Below are positions 55,184-64,000 of a DNA stretch of 64,000 nt, one piece after another. Source of the stretch: an uncultured Algimonas sp. (lineage in GTDB: Bacteria; Pseudomonadota; Alphaproteobacteria; Caulobacterales; Maricaulaceae). Position numbers and translations under genes: made by a program. The stretch is from the NCBI RefSeq assembly GCF_947498175.1, contig NZ_CANMJB010000003.1, positions 124,001 through 188,000 of the forward strand. The letters run 5' to 3'. The notes beneath the pieces were generated by a model, which searched no databases, was not told where the DNA came from, and was given only the letters and a program-made list of their open reading frames with translations. Each line of letters begins with the position of its first letter. The stretch's first letter is position 1.

Positions 55184-57166
55184 ATGGCCAGACCCTTTCA
55201 TGGCTCCAGACCCCTTCGCGCCTCCGGGCCTCTTCGGGCCTTCGCCCCTCTTCGCGCCTCCAAATCCCTTCAAGCCCACAGTCCGCTGGCGGACCGCATG
55301 ATCGCCGAAGACCGTGCGCAAGCCCGCGCGGACCAGCGCGCGGCCGCGCGGGCCCGTCTGCGCACCCGCCTGACCTATGCGATCGGCCCGACTCTCGTGC
55401 TGGCGATGGGCGCCACCGTCATGGCGTCGGCGCAGTCGAGCAGCCCGTTCGCCAACAAGAAGACCGTGCAGGCTTGGGAAGTGCCGCAAGAGGGCGCGCC
55501 CGGCGCCACGGCAAGCGGTGCGGCGGGCGCCTCCGCGCCGTCCCTGCAGCTGCGCACCCGCGCCCTCGATGCCGAGACGGCCGGTGCCCCGCCGCCCCTG
55601 GCCGGGGCGGCCATGCCCGCACCGGCACCGGCCGTTCCGGCACCCGCGCCGCTGGACGGCGCGGTGCCGTCGCCGGCCTACACCTACAGCGCGCCGGACC
55701 GGGGGGCGCGTCAGGCGGAGGTGCAGGACGATACGGACTGGACGATCCACGAATTGCCGCGCCGGGCCCCGCTCCATGCCGGGCCGGGCGCCCCGGCACC
55801 GGGACCGTATGGGAGCCGAAGCGGCCCGACGCCACTGCCGGGACAATGGGTGGCGCAGCCCCAGGCAAGTGCCGGGCCCTACGGCAATCCGCATAGCCCC
55901 GCACAGGCCGGCCCCTATGGCCAGCCCGTCCCAAATGGCCCGGGTCCGGCCGGCCCCTACGACGCCTCCCCCTGGCCGCCCGACCCGTCCGCCAAACCCG
56001 GCTTTTTCGGACGCATCAAGACGCTGCTGCGCGGCGCGGTCAGGGGCGGCGTGGCGGCCCGCGAAACCGACGGTTGGGAAGAGGCGTTCATCGGCGACGC
56101 CGATGTGGAAGCCGAACTCAGCACGGTGACGCGCAACGGCATCGAATGGGGCGTGCACGGCCAGGTCCGCGCCCAGTATGATGAAGGCCGCAAGGGCTTC
56201 ACCCGGCGCCTGCCGGATTGTCCGCCGACCACGCCCGGGTGTCCCGGCCTGACCGTGGCGGGTCTGCCCGGCCGCGTTGCCGTGCGCGGCCACACCTCGC
56301 AATTCTACACCGCCGGACCCGACGTGGCGAAGGACGCGCAGGTCGCGTTGGAATCGGCTCACCTTTTCGTACGGTCGGCCTACGGCGACGTGACGTTGGG
56401 CCGCGACGACGGGTCGGCCTTCCTGTTCAGTCTCGGCGCGCCGACCCTGATGACTGTTGGGGCCAGCAATTCGCCGGTGGACTATACGGGCCTGGATGCG
56501 GTCAAGACCGTCAACGACGCGTCCGGTTTCGCGGAGAAGGTCACCTATACCAGCCCGCGCCTGCTCGGCGACCAGGTCGGGCTGGGCGTCCAGCTGGGCG
56601 TGTCCTATGCGCCCGATGCCAGCGCCTGCGGCGTGGATTACTGCGTCGATCTGAACGACATCGAGAACGTCGTCGCGCCCGACATCCAGGACGTGATGGA
56701 AGCGGGGATCGCGCTCGACCGGACCTTCGCGCCGGGCGTGAGCGCGGAGCTGACCGGCACATTCGCGCGCGGCTCGGAGACATCGGGGCTGGCCGGACTG
56801 GACGATCTGCAGGCGTTCGGCGCCGGGCTGGAACTGAAGATGCGCGACTGGACGCTGGGCGGATCCTATCTGGACTCGAACCAGGGGCTCGAAAATGGCG
56901 ACTACCGGGCCTACGATGTCGGCCTGACCTGGAAACCCTCCATGCTCGGCTTCACGGTCGGCTACGGTCATGCCACCGACGATCTGGTCCGCCTGAAATC
57001 CGACCAGTTCGTGGGCGGCGTCAGCTACGACGTCAACGAACGCATCCGCGTCGGAGCCGGCGTGCAATATACCGACCGCGAAAGCGTGCGGGACGTCGCC
57101 GGAACGGCGCAGATCGGGGAGGAGAAGGCGACCGCGCTCTTCATCGAAGGCGGGATCACCTTCTAG
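55184..57166 (+). CDS. outer-membrane porin-like beta-barrel with Pro/Ala-rich N-terminal region
   Basis: Up to 660 residues. An unusually long basic N-region precedes the signal core (YAIGPTLVLAMGATVMASAQ), so the ATG at 55298 (MIAEDRAQARADQRAA) may be the true start. After the signal about 170 residues are Pro/Ala/Gly-rich (AGPYGNPHSPAQAGPYGQPV). From about residue 300 it is a 16-strand porin-like barrel (VRSAYGDVTLGRDDGSAFLF, YDVGLTWKPS, final IEGGITF). The Pro-rich part could span the periplasm. Overlaps the next convergent gene by CTAG. Confidence 0.85.
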   Translation: MARPFHGSRPLRASGPLRAFAPLRASKSLQAHSPLADRMIAEDRAQARADQRAAARARLRTRLTYAIGPTLVLAMGATVMASAQSSSPFANKKTVQAWEVPQEGAPGATASGAAGASAPSLQLRTRALDAETAGAPPPLAGAAMPAPAPAVPAPAPLDGAVPSPAYTYSAPDRGARQAEVQDDTDWTIHELPRRAPLHAGPGAPAPGPYGSRSGPTPLPGQWVAQPQASAGPYGNPHSPAQAGPYGQPVPNGPGPAGPYDASPWPPDPSAKPGFFGRIKTLLRGAVRGGVAARETDGWEEAFIGDADVEAELSTVTRNGIEWGVHGQVRAQYDEGRKGFTRRLPDCPPTTPGCPGLTVAGLPGRVAVRGHTSQFYTAGPDVAKDAQVALESAHLFVRSAYGDVTLGRDDGSAFLFSLGAPTLMTVGASNSPVDYTGLDAVKTVNDASGFAEKVTYTSPRLLGDQVGLGVQLGVSYAPDASACGVDYCVDLNDIENVVAPDIQDVMEAGIALDRTFAPGVSAELTGTFARGSETSGLAGLDDLQAFGAGLELKMRDWTLGGSYLDSNQGLENGDYRAYDVGLTWKPSMLGFTVGYGHATDDLVRLKSDQFVGGVSYDVNERIRVGAGVQYTDRESVRDVAGTAQIGEEKATALFIEGGITF

Positions 57167-57459
57167 GCACCGGGCGTCTTGCCCCGGATTTCGGACCAGT
57201 ATTCGTCCGCCACGTCGGCATCGATTTCGGTCCTGTTCGGCTTGTCCGGATAGAGTTGATCCTTGCCGTCCCGTCGCGGTCCCGAAATCCAGAACGGCTC
57301 GCGGGTTTCGGCATCGAAATAGTTGGCCTTGCAGCCCTGACCGCCCAGCCTGAGGAACAGGCGGCCACCATAGCGGATGGATTTCCCCGACTTGGAGAAG
57401 GTCACGCGGCCGATCCGAGCGGGTCCGACCAGCCCGCCCGATTTATCCTCCATATACAT
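57163..57459 (-). CDS. conserved hypothetical protein (short, IMYIE-type)
   Basis: 98 residues from MYMEDKSGGLVGPARIGRVT. The conserved layout (IGRVTFSKSGKSIRYGG, GCKANYFDAETREPFWISG, then DEYWSEIRG) recurs widely in bacteria but has no known function. No signal peptide or membrane segment. Its stop overlaps the porin stop on the other strand. Confidence 0.8.
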   Translation of the reverse strand: MYMEDKSGGLVGPARIGRVTFSKSGKSIRYGGRLFLRLGGQGCKANYFDAETREPFWISGPRRDGKDQLYPDKPNRTEIDADVADEYWSEIRGKTPGA

Positions 57460-57506
57460 GATGCGCGTCTTGGGCACGATGGAGGATCCGGCGACGATGG
57501 TGGCGA

Positions 57507-58523
57507 CTAGGCCGCGACGCCCTCGGCCCAGTCGGGATGGCGTTCGAACAGCTTGGCCACGAACGGGCAGCCCGGCACGACGCGGTAGCCTTGTCGGCGC
57601 GCATCCTCGACCAGGGCCTTGACCAGCGCCTTGCCGACGCCGCGCCCGCCGATCTCGCTGGGCACGCCGGTATGGTTGGCGTTCCACACCCCGTCCGCCA
57701 CGCGGCGCAGGGTCAGTTCTCCGGTCGCGGACGCGCCAGTAACGTCGGCGGTGAAGACGATCCGTTCGCCGCCTTCCTGCTTGGAAATGCTGACATGGCC
57801 GTCGGGCCGCGCCTCGATGGGCTCGGTCGTCGTGTCGGGGGCTTTGGTCATGGCGTCTGTCCTCGGGGTCTGGTTTCTTGGGGCTTCGTTTCTCGGGGTT
57901 TCGTTTTTTGGGGCTTCGTTTCTCAGGGCTGCGGCAAGGCCGTCGATCGACGCGAACCCTGCGGCGCCCGACCCCAGAAGGGCGGGCGCGGTTTCCGGTC
58001 CGACGCCGCCCAGCGCGAAAACAGGGCAAGGCGTCAGAGCCGCTCTGCGAGTCAACGCGGCCACCCCGATGGGCGTTCCGGCGGACGGGCTTCGGCTGGG
58101 GAAAACGCTGGAGACGAACAGCGCGTCCAGAAGGTCGGTTCCGCCTTCGGGCGTGCCGTCCTTGTGGGCGGCGCGCGTGATCAGCGAGCGCGGCGCCCGG
58201 CGCCGCAGGCTCGCAGCCCCCGGATCCCCGCGCGGCAGATGGACGCCGTCCGCATAGTCCACGGCGACGCGCGGATCGCCCGCGATGAGATATTGCACGC
58301 CGCGTCCGCGCGTGATGACGCCGAGCCTTTCGGCCAGGGCCAGATCGTGACCGCCCACGGCCTCGCGGTAGATCAGCGCGCTGCCGGTCGGCATGCGCCG
58401 GGCCAGCTGTTCGAGGTCGGGCGTGCGGTCGCGGTCGCTCATCAGCACTAGCGGCGCGAGGCGGCAGGGCCGCCGGCCCGCCGCGTCATGGGCGCTGCGC
58501 AGATCGGCGGCCATGTTCATCAT
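57507..58523 (-). CDS. thiamine-phosphate synthase/TenI-like domain fused to a GNAT (YidJ-type) domain
   Basis: About 338 residues from MMNMAADLRSAHDAAGRRPC; an ATG at 58577 would overlap the divergent yggS. The N-terminal barrel (residues about 20-215) has APLVLMSDRDRTPD, YADGVHLPRGDP and the phosphate loop CPVFALGGVGPETAP, as in ThiE/TenI. The C-terminal 115 residues are a small GNAT (IGGRGVGKALVKALVEDARR, VVPGCPFVAKLFERHPDW). Between them is a 15-bp-repeat linker encoding NEAPKNETPRNEAPRNQTPR. The frame runs unbroken, so the two are one gene. Confidence 0.8.
   Translation of the reverse strand: MMNMAADLRSAHDAAGRRPCRLAPLVLMSDRDRTPDLEQLARRMPTGSALIYREAVGGHDLALAERLGVITRGRGVQYLIAGDPRVAVDYADGVHLPRGDPGAASLRRRAPRSLITRAAHKDGTPEGGTDLLDALFVSSVFPSRSPSAGTPIGVAALTRRAALTPCPVFALGGVGPETAPALLGSGAAGFASIDGLAAALRNEAPKNETPRNEAPRNQTPRTDAMTKAPDTTTEPIEARPDGHVSISKQEGGERIVFTADVTGASATGELTLRRVADGVWNANHTGVPSEIGGRGVGKALVKALVEDARRQGYRVVPGCPFVAKLFERHPDWAEGVAA
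57865..57924. repeat. four tandem 15-bp repeats forming the fusion linker
   Basis: Units of GGGGCTTCGTTTCTC type (plus strand), four in a row with one to four differences. On the coding strand they encode five-residue units such as RNEAP/KNETP, and the linker contains no stop. Confidence 0.85.
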
Positions 58524-58575
58524 CGTGGTCAGCGAAGTGGTGGCACCCTCCGGCGGACTGTCATAAGGCGCGGGC

Positions 58576-59253
58576 ATGAAGGACGCCTCTACCATGGCCG
58601 CGCGCCGCACGGAAATCCTGGACCGGATCGCGGCCGCGTCGCGCCAGGCGGGCGTGCCCGAGCCGCAACTGATCGCCGTGTCCAAGGTGCAGCCGGACGA
58701 CCGCGTTCGCGCCGCCTTGGCGGCGGGCCAGACCGTGTTCGGCGAAAACCGCGTGCAGGAGGCGCAAGGGCGCTGGGGCGAGCGGTTCGCGCACGAGCGC
58801 GACCGGCTTGAACTGCATCTGATCGGTCCGCTTCAGACCAACAAGGCCAAGGAGGCTTGCGCCCTGTTCGACGTCATCCAGACGCTGGACCGGGAAAAGC
58901 TCGCCCGCGCCCTGCTGAAAGCGGCCGACAGGGTCGGGCGGATGCCGCGACTGATGGTGCAGGTCAATATCGGGGAGGAAGACCAGAAGTCCGGACTCGC
59001 GCCCGACGATCTGGGGACGTTCCTGGACCGGCTGGATGCCGAATACGGGCTGCGGCCGGAGGGGCTGATGTGCATTCCTCCGCTGGAGGCGCCCGCCGCG
59101 CCGCATTTCTGGCGCATGGAAAAGCTGGCAAACGCGCACGGCCTGGACGGCCTGTCCATGGGCATGAGCGCGGATTACGAGACGGCCGTCGCGTTCGGCG
59201 CGACCCATGTGCGTGTCGGCAGCGCGCTGTTCGGGGCGCGCGAACCGGTCTAG
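58576..59253 (+). CDS. YggS-family pyridoxal 5'-phosphate homeostasis protein
   Basis: 225 residues. PLP-binding alanine-racemase-like barrel without catalytic racemase activity. The PLP lysine is in LIAVSKVQPDDRV; then VFGENRVQEAQGRW, HLIGPLQTNKAKEA and GLDGLSMGMSADYETAV, and a final VRVGSALFGARE. Divergent from the ThiE-GNAT gene with starts about 50 bp apart. Confidence 0.95.
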   Translation: MKDASTMAARRTEILDRIAAASRQAGVPEPQLIAVSKVQPDDRVRAALAAGQTVFGENRVQEAQGRWGERFAHERDRLELHLIGPLQTNKAKEACALFDVIQTLDREKLARALLKAADRVGRMPRLMVQVNIGEEDQKSGLAPDDLGTFLDRLDAEYGLRPEGLMCIPPLEAPAAPHFWRMEKLANAHGLDGLSMGMSADYETAVAFGATHVRVGSALFGAREPV

Positions 59254-59265
59254 ATCCCGGTCGGA

Positions 59266-59943
59266 TCAAGTGTCAGCGCGCACCAGTTCGAACCAGTAGG
59301 GCGTGCGGCCTTCGCGCCGGGCCTTGGCTTCGTATTTGGTGCCGGGCCAGCCTTCGGGCGGCCGTTCCGGATCGAAGCCCGTCCAGTCGAAGCCGTGTCC
59401 GGTGTCGCGCGCATGGGCGCGGAAGCGGCTCAGCGCCCAGTCGACGTAATGCGGGATGTCGGAGGCGAACAGCAAGCGCCCGCCCGGTTCGATCACGCGG
59501 CTCAACTCCTCGACGAAGGCGGTGCGGATCAGGCGCCGCTTGTTGTGGCGCGCCTTCGGCCAGGGATCTGGGAACAGAATTAAGACTCGCGCAAGGCACG
59601 CTTCCGGCAGAGCGGCCATCAGTTCGCGCACGTCGCCCCGGAACAGCCGGACATTGTTCAATTTTTCGTGATCGACGCCCGTGACGACCTTGGCCGTGCC
59701 GTTGAGGAACGGTTCCGCCCCGATGACGGACACATCCGGATGCGTTCGGGCGAGATGGAGAAGATGCGACCCCATGCCGTAGCCGATCTCCAGCCAGCGC
59801 GGGCCGGGCGGCAGGGCGTCGCCGGGGCGGAGCTCCAGCCGCGGCCAGTGGGCCTCCATCAAGGCGGCCTGGGCCGGTGACAGGGTGCGCCCCTTGGCCC
59901 GCCCGAACGTGCGGAAGCGGTCGCGGGCCGGATCGAAACTCAT
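59266..59943 (-). CDS. trmB: tRNA (guanosine(46)-N7)-methyltransferase
   Basis: 225 residues. SAM site WLEIGYGMGSHLLHLARTHP, RLFRGDVRELM, and the TrmB signature LILFPDPWPKARHNKRRLI. Methylates G46 of tRNA. In related genomes it follows xre-metK; metK is absent here. Confidence 0.95.
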   Translation of the reverse strand: MSFDPARDRFRTFGRAKGRTLSPAQAALMEAHWPRLELRPGDALPPGPRWLEIGYGMGSHLLHLARTHPDVSVIGAEPFLNGTAKVVTGVDHEKLNNVRLFRGDVRELMAALPEACLARVLILFPDPWPKARHNKRRLIRTAFVEELSRVIEPGGRLLFASDIPHYVDWALSRFRAHARDTGHGFDWTGFDPERPPEGWPGTKYEAKARREGRTPYWFELVRADT

Positions 59944-60067
59944 GGTCTGAAACTCACGGACCGGAAAATCATGGATCGGAACTCATCGGTCGAACTCGGG
60001 GCAGCGGCGCCTAGAGGCCGCGCCCGGCGATGACAAGCCGGAACGCCGCCAAAGGGCGGCCGCCCCC

Positions 60068-60511
60068 TTAGGCGGGGCCGCGATCCACGCTGTCCTTGGC
60101 CAGGCTGCGCGCCAGTTCCAGGATCTGGCGGCGGACCGCCTTGTTGCCGATCTGCGAGACCGCCTTGGCGAGTGCGACGCCGTCGGAACTGTTGATGAAA
60201 TCGTAGACGATCGGCATCTGGTCGTTGTCGGAAAACTCGCCCGCCTCGATCTCGTTGGTCATGCCTTCGAAGAAATAGCCGATCGGCACTTCGAGCACTT
60301 GCGACAGCCGCCACAGGCGCGAGGCGCCGACGCGGTTGGTGCCGCGTTCGTACTTCTGGACCTGCTGGAAGGTGACGCCGAGCTGGTCGCCCAGCTTCTC
60401 CTGGCTCATTTTCATCATCTGGCGCCGCAGCCGAACCCGGGCGCCGACATGGACATCGACGGGATTGGCGGAACGCGGGGCATGTTTGCTGGTCGCGGGT
60501 TTGTTCGTCAC
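60068..60511 (-). CDS. XRE-family helix-turn-helix regulator
   Basis: 147 residues from a GTG that overlaps the lnt stop (GTGA), so translationally coupled. HTH (residues about 22-75): VGARVRLRRQMMKMSQEKLG and VTFQQVQKYERGTNRVGASR. C-terminal domain LSQVLEVPIGYFFEG... to LELARSLAKDSVDRG, as in the alphaproteobacterial regulators found behind lnt. The target is unknown. Confidence 0.92.
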   Translation of the reverse strand: MTNKPATSKHAPRSANPVDVHVGARVRLRRQMMKMSQEKLGDQLGVTFQQVQKYERGTNRVGASRLWRLSQVLEVPIGYFFEGMTNEIEAGEFSDNDQMPIVYDFINSSDGVALAKAVSQIGNKAVRRQILELARSLAKDSVDRGPA

Positions 60512-62154
60512 GGGGCCTGTTTCTCCACATTTGGCTTGCGGGCCGAACCCGGTCCACCCTTCCGGCCGTAGTGTCCTGCCCAGAGGCACGCTAGTAATAG
60601 TAAACCTACATTAATCAAGAGCAGTGCCGAATTGATATGTAGCATCGATGCTGCACGATCCGTGCCAACTGGCAGCACGACATCGATATGAGCGGCGGTT
60701 TTTCCGTCCAGGATCCGGTCGGCCCGGCCATGGGCGTCGAAAACGCCGCTGATGCCGTTCGCCGCCGAGCGGATCAGGGGCAGCCCTTCCTCGATGGCGC
60801 GGTAGCGGGCGATGGCGGCATGTTGCGCCGGGCCGGTGGTCGATCCGAACCAGGCATCGTTGCTCTGGTTCAGGATGGCCTGCGGGCGGGGCTCGCCGCC
60901 GGGCGTCAGGCCGGGAAAGATGACCTCGTAACAGATCTGCGGAGAAATGGGCGGCAGGCCGGGAAAGTGCGCGACGCGCTTCTCGGGCGCGGGCGTGATG
61001 GACCCGAGCGCGGTGGAGACGATCCGCGCGCCGATGCGCTCGACGATCTCGCCGCCGGGAATGAACTCGCCGAAAGGCACGAGTTTCTTCTTGTCGTTGA
61101 CCCCGGCCACGGCCGGATTGCCGTCGTCGTCGAAGAGGATGGCGACGGAGCTGTTGTAATAGTGCCGCCGCGGTGTGCCGCTGCGGTCCGGCTTGACCTC
61201 CTCGCGCAGCGAATTCATCAGCCAGACGGGCGGATCGTTCGTCACGGCGGCGAGGTTCGCGCCGACGAAACGCAGCAGGCCTTCATTCTCCGTCGCCAGC
61301 CCGTTCACCGCGCCTTCCGGCCAGACCAGATGGCTGACCCGGTCCAGACCCGGGGCCAGGCTGATCGCTATGTGAGCGTCCGTGATGCGACCGGCCGTGG
61401 CCGGGTCGATCTTCTCCGACTGGCGGAACGGCACGGCGACCAAGCGCAGCACGACCCCCGGCTGGATGTCGCGCGTCGCATCCTGGAGCCTCAGCGCGCC
61501 GAGACCGAACAAGCCTGCCAGGACCAGCCCGCTGGCCAGGGCGGGCCTCACCCGGCGCGCCGTCCAGGCCAGGCCCAGACCGGCGGCGATCCCGTAGGCG
61601 ACCATGGTCAGACCGTAGACGCCGATCCAGTGGGCGGACTGGCTGATCCATCCGCCCGGCTCGAACGCGTAGGCCGCCATGTTCCAGGGAAAGCCGGACA
61701 GGACGTGCCCTCGGGCGAGCTCGGCCAGGGTGAAGGCGGCGACGAAGGCGGTCGCCGCCCAGCCTCGGTAGCCGGTCGCGGCCACTTTCGCGGTGACGGC
61801 TGCGGCCGCGCCCCAGAACAGCGACAGCAGCACGGCCAGCCCGCCGACCAGCGGCGGTATCATGGGAATGAATTCGGGGCCGCGTTCGATGAAAGCCGAC
61901 GCGATCCAGAAGCAGCTGGCCGAAAACCAGCCCAGCCCGAATAGAAGCCCCGTGCGGAACCCCGCCCGGCCGGGGCGCTCCCAGCCGGACAGGCCGATCA
62001 GGCGGACGAACAGCACGGCCAGCGCCAGCAGCGTCACGCCCCAGATGTGGAACGGCGCGAAACCCAGCGCCGCCAGGGCGCCGGCCAGGGGAACCAGCAG
62101 ACGCGGCCCCCACCCTCTGGCATCCCAGACCCGTCCGGGTCCGGTCACGTTCAT
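60508..62154 (-). CDS. lnt: apolipoprotein N-acyltransferase
   Basis: 548 residues. Six membrane helices then a periplasmic nitrilase-like domain: the catalytic Glu region [13 protein letters not shown], Lys in [13 protein letters not shown], and Cys in [13 protein letters not shown]. Adds the third acyl chain to lipoproteins, which fits the many lipoproteins in the window. ATGA overlap with corC upstream; GTGA overlap with xre downstream. Confidence 0.96.
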   Translation of the reverse strand: MNVTGPGRVWDARGWGPRLLVPLAGALAALGFAPFHIWGVTLLALAVLFVRLIGLSGWERPGRAGFRTGLLFGLGWFSASCFWIASAFIERGPEFIPMIPPLVGGLAVLLSLFWGAAAAVTAKVAATGYRGWAATAFVAAFTLAELARGHVLSGFPWNMAAYAFEPGGWISQSAHWIGVYGLTMVAYGIAAGLGLAWTARRVRPALASGLVLAGLFGLGALRLQDATRDIQPGVVLRLVAVPFRQSEKIDPATAGRITDAHIAISLAPGLDRVSHLVWPEGAVNGLATENEGLLRFVGANLAAVTNDPPVWLMNSLREEVKPDRSGTPRRHYYNSSVAILFDDDGNPAVAGVNDKKKLVPFGEFIPGGEIVERIGARIVSTALGSITPAPEKRVAHFPGLPPISPQICYEVIFPGLTPGGEPRPQAILNQSNDAWFGSTTGPAQHAAIARYRAIEEGLPLIRSAANGISGVFDAHGRADRILDGKTAAHIDVVLPVGTDRAASMLHINSALLLINVGLLLLACLWAGHYGRKGGPGSARKPNVEKQAP

Positions 62155-63107
62155 GTGTCCGGCTGGGGTTTGGAGACGTCGATCGCGACGGTGCCGGGCT
62201 TGCGCGGCAGGGTGATGCGCAGGCGCTTGACGCGGCGCGGATCGGCATCGGTCACTTCCATCTCCACCCCTTTCGGATGGACGATGATCTCGCCGCGTTC
62301 GGGCACGCGCCCGGCCAGGGTGAAGACCAGCCCGCCCAGCGTGTCGACCTCCTCTTCCTCGTCGATGGTCGCGAAGTCGCGGCCGATGGCGGCTTCGAAA
62401 TCGTCGATGCTCATGCGCGCATCCACGTCCCAGCAGATCTTGCCGTCCTCCAGGGTGAGCTTCTTCAGCGCGTCTTCGAGTTCGTCATGTTCGTCCTCGA
62501 TGTCGCCGACGATGGGCTCGATCAGGTCCTCGATGGTGACCAGCCCGTCCGTGCCGCCATATTCGTCCACCACGACGGCCATGTGGATCCGGCGCGCCTG
62601 CATCCGCCGCAGCAGATCCTGGGCCAGCATGGAGGGCGGGACGTAGAGGACGGGCCGCCGGATGGTGCGGATGACCTTGCGGTCCGGATAGGTCTTGGCC
62701 GTGCGTCCGCGCGCGTCGAACATCAGGTAGGGCAGCAGATCCTTGATGTGGACCATGGCGACCGGATTATCGAGCGTGTCTTCATAGACGGGCAGGCGCG
62801 AATGACCGGCGGCGCGGAACGCCTTGGTCAGCGCCTTCAGCGAGGCGTTCTTGTCGATCGCGACGATATTCGCGCGCGGCACCATGACATCGTCCACGCG
62901 CAGCAGGTGGAAGCGGTCGGCGGCATCGATCATGCGTTCGCGCGCGGCCGCCTTCTCCGTCGGGGAGACGTTCTCCACATCCTTGTCGGCTTCGGTCATG
63001 CGGCGGCGGAAGACCTTGGCGAAGAAGGACGGTCGTTCGGACAGACGTTCGGCCGGGGGCGGGGTGTGGGCGGCCGGGTCGTCCGGCGACGCAGGGTCGG
63101 TGGTCAT
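62151..63107 (-). CDS. CorC/HlyC-family CBS-domain protein
   Basis: 318 residues. Cytoplasmic CorC: CBS pair with [40 protein letters not shown] and [20 protein letters not shown], and the C-terminal transporter-associated domain ([20 protein letters not shown]). No membrane domain, so it belongs to the short CorC class linked to magnesium/cobalt homeostasis. Between ybeY and lnt, as usual. Confidence 0.94.
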   Translation of the reverse strand: MTTDPASPDDPAAHTPPPAERLSERPSFFAKVFRRRMTEADKDVENVSPTEKAAARERMIDAADRFHLLRVDDVMVPRANIVAIDKNASLKALTKAFRAAGHSRLPVYEDTLDNPVAMVHIKDLLPYLMFDARGRTAKTYPDRKVIRTIRRPVLYVPPSMLAQDLLRRMQARRIHMAVVVDEYGGTDGLVTIEDLIEPIVGDIEDEHDELEDALKKLTLEDGKICWDVDARMSIDDFEAAIGRDFATIDEEEEVDTLGGLVFTLAGRVPERGEIIVHPKGVEMEVTDADPRRVKRLRITLPRKPGTVAIDVSKPQPDT

Positions 63108-63113
63108 AGCGCC

Positions 63114-63602
63114 TCAGCGATTATCCGACCCATAGGGATTGTCAATCGACAGCCGCGCCAGCGCGCGGATTTCGCGGGCTTCCATGGTCGCGGCGTCGTC
63201 GTCCGCGCCGTGGTCGAAACCCTGCAGGTGCAAGACGCCGTGGACCAGCAGATGGACGAAATGGTCCGCGAAGGCCTTGCCCTGTTCGACGGCCTCGCGC
63301 TCCAGCGTTTGTCGGGCGAAGACCACGTCGCCCATCAGTCCGGTCGCGCGCGCTTGCGGGAAGGACAGGACATTGGTCGGCCGGTCCCGGTCCCGGTAAT
63401 CTCGATTGAGGGTCCGGACGCGGGCATCGTCGGCCAGCACGACGCAGAGTTCGCCCAGATGCGGGTCGTCCAGGCCGGCCAGCGCGGCCGCGACCGCCGG
63501 GGCGGTGAGGCCCGACACATCCGGCCAGCCCTCGTCCAGACGGACGATGTCGATCTGGACCGGCGGGCCGGTCAGGCGCCGGCTTCCATCTCTTGGGACC
63601 AT
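63114..63602 (-). CDS. ybeY: endoribonuclease YbeY
   Basis: 162 residues from the ATG of MVPRDGSRRLTGPPVQIDIV, which lies inside the aldolase 3' end (31-bp overlap); no later ATG/GTG fits. Zinc motif HLLVHGVLHLQGFDH, and TNVLSFPQA. YbeY processes 16S rRNA and degrades RNA. Starts the ybeY-corC-lnt-xre unit. Confidence 0.92.
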   Translation of the reverse strand: MVPRDGSRRLTGPPVQIDIVRLDEGWPDVSGLTAPAVAAALAGLDDPHLGELCVVLADDARVRTLNRDYRDRDRPTNVLSFPQARATGLMGDVVFARQTLEREAVEQGKAFADHFVHLLVHGVLHLQGFDHGADDDAATMEAREIRALARLSIDNPYGSDNR

Positions 63603-64000
63603 TCGCCGGTCGAGGCCAGGCCGTTCATGCGGCAGCGGCGCGAGAATTCTTCCTGCGCGGCCGGTACGTTCTCCGCCTTGCCGGACCAGGTGCGCAGCGT
63701 GCTCTGCTGCAGGGCGCGGCCATAGCTGTAGGTCAGCGACCAGGGCAGGTCGCCCCTGCGGTTCATGGCGTCCAGATGCGCCGTGGCGGTCACGTCGTCC
63801 TGCCCGCCGGACAGGAAGGCGATGCCCGGCACGGAAGACGGCACGATGTCCTTCAGCACCGACAGGGTCCGGGCGGCGACGGTCTGCACGTCGGCCCGGT
63901 CGTCGCAATCGGCGGCCGACACGATCATGTTGGGTTTCAGCACCATGGCCTCCATCCGGACATTGTGACGGCGCAGCGCATCGAACACGGCGACGAGAAC
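63572..64000 (-). CDS. class I fructose-bisphosphate aldolase (partial, 5' end outside window)
   Basis: The frame is open to the window edge; 142 codons visible, the C-terminal part of the enzyme. Signature VLKPNMIVSAAD (the Schiff-base lysine), VPGIAFLSGGQDDVTATAHL, LTYSYGRALQQSTLRTW and the terminal NGLASTGEWSQEM. Glycolysis/gluconeogenesis. phoH, the usual upstream neighbour of ybeY, is not adjacent here. Confidence 0.95.
   Translation of the reverse strand, partial: VLVAVFDALRRHNVRMEAMVLKPNMIVSAADCDDRADVQTVAARTLSVLKDIVPSSVPGIAFLSGGQDDVTATAHLDAMNRRGDLPWSLTYSYGRALQQSTLRTWSGKAENVPAAQEEFSRRCRMNGLASTGEWSQEMEAGA

Overview
The window is high-GC (roughly 64-66% by eye) chromosomal DNA from an alphaproteobacterium, most likely of the Caulobacterales/Maricaulales/Hyphomonadaceae type. 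The evidence is the gene order around a candidate replication origin (ppsR-maf-aroE-coaE facing hemE), the mnmE/mnmG/rsmG/parA/parB block with four perfect parS sites, a CC0125/CC1285-family lipoprotein, a ybeY-corC-lnt-xre operon and a cluster of GANTC (CcrM-type) sites at the candidate origin. The genus cannot be fixed from the sequence alone.

Layout. 1-9.1 kb: ubiE (cut by the window edge) and a methyltransferase, a LysR regulator, a YaiI-family protein, dapD, an acyltransferase with an SGNH domain, a type III polyketide synthase with an ICMT-type methyltransferase, and a BI-1 membrane protein. 9.3-17.3 kb: aldo/keto reductase, thpR, a PQQ-type sugar dehydrogenase, a TonB-dependent receptor and the proton pyrophosphatase hppA. 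17.4-28.9 kb: GumN protein, a frameshifted EF-hand gene, an M1-like peptidase, a lipoprotein, dapF, a BON-MscS channel, prolyl oligopeptidase, a YbiI zinc finger, a YHS protein and a sterol-desaturase-like hydroxylase. 29.1-34.7 kb: leuS-lptE-holA and a second MscS. 35.7-45.7 kb: mnmE, egtB-egtD, mnmG-rsmG-parA-parB and a HWE kinase/receiver pair. 45.7-52.1 kb: dnaQ, a PadR pair, an AT-richer cassette, then coaE-aroE-maf-ppsR read leftwards. 52.1-52.6 kb: candidate oriC. 52.6-64 kb: hemE, hemJ, an outer-membrane barrel, a ThiE-GNAT fusion, yggS, trmB, xre-lnt-corC-ybeY and a class I aldolase cut by the right edge.

How the genes work together. parA/parB and the parS sites form a chromosome segregation centre about 10 kb from the candidate origin. 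ppsR-maf-aroE-coaE is a tightly overlapped operon; its usual partner dnaQ is here separated by about 2.7 kb of accessory DNA. That DNA carries a PadR regulator and a low-GC cassette with a small lipoprotein, a peptide with a double-glycine leader and a two-motif aspartic protease with a PDZ domain. This cassette is the best candidate for an undescribed system in the window.

Other unusual features are a palindromic element inserted in frame in leuS, with a related copy between mscS and a GDPD gene; a thiamine-phosphate synthase fused to an acetyltransferase through a 15-bp repeat linker; a hexanucleotide-repeat tail on LptE; and an EF-hand gene broken by two matching 2-nt losses. No rRNA, tRNA, CRISPR array or intact insertion sequence was seen.
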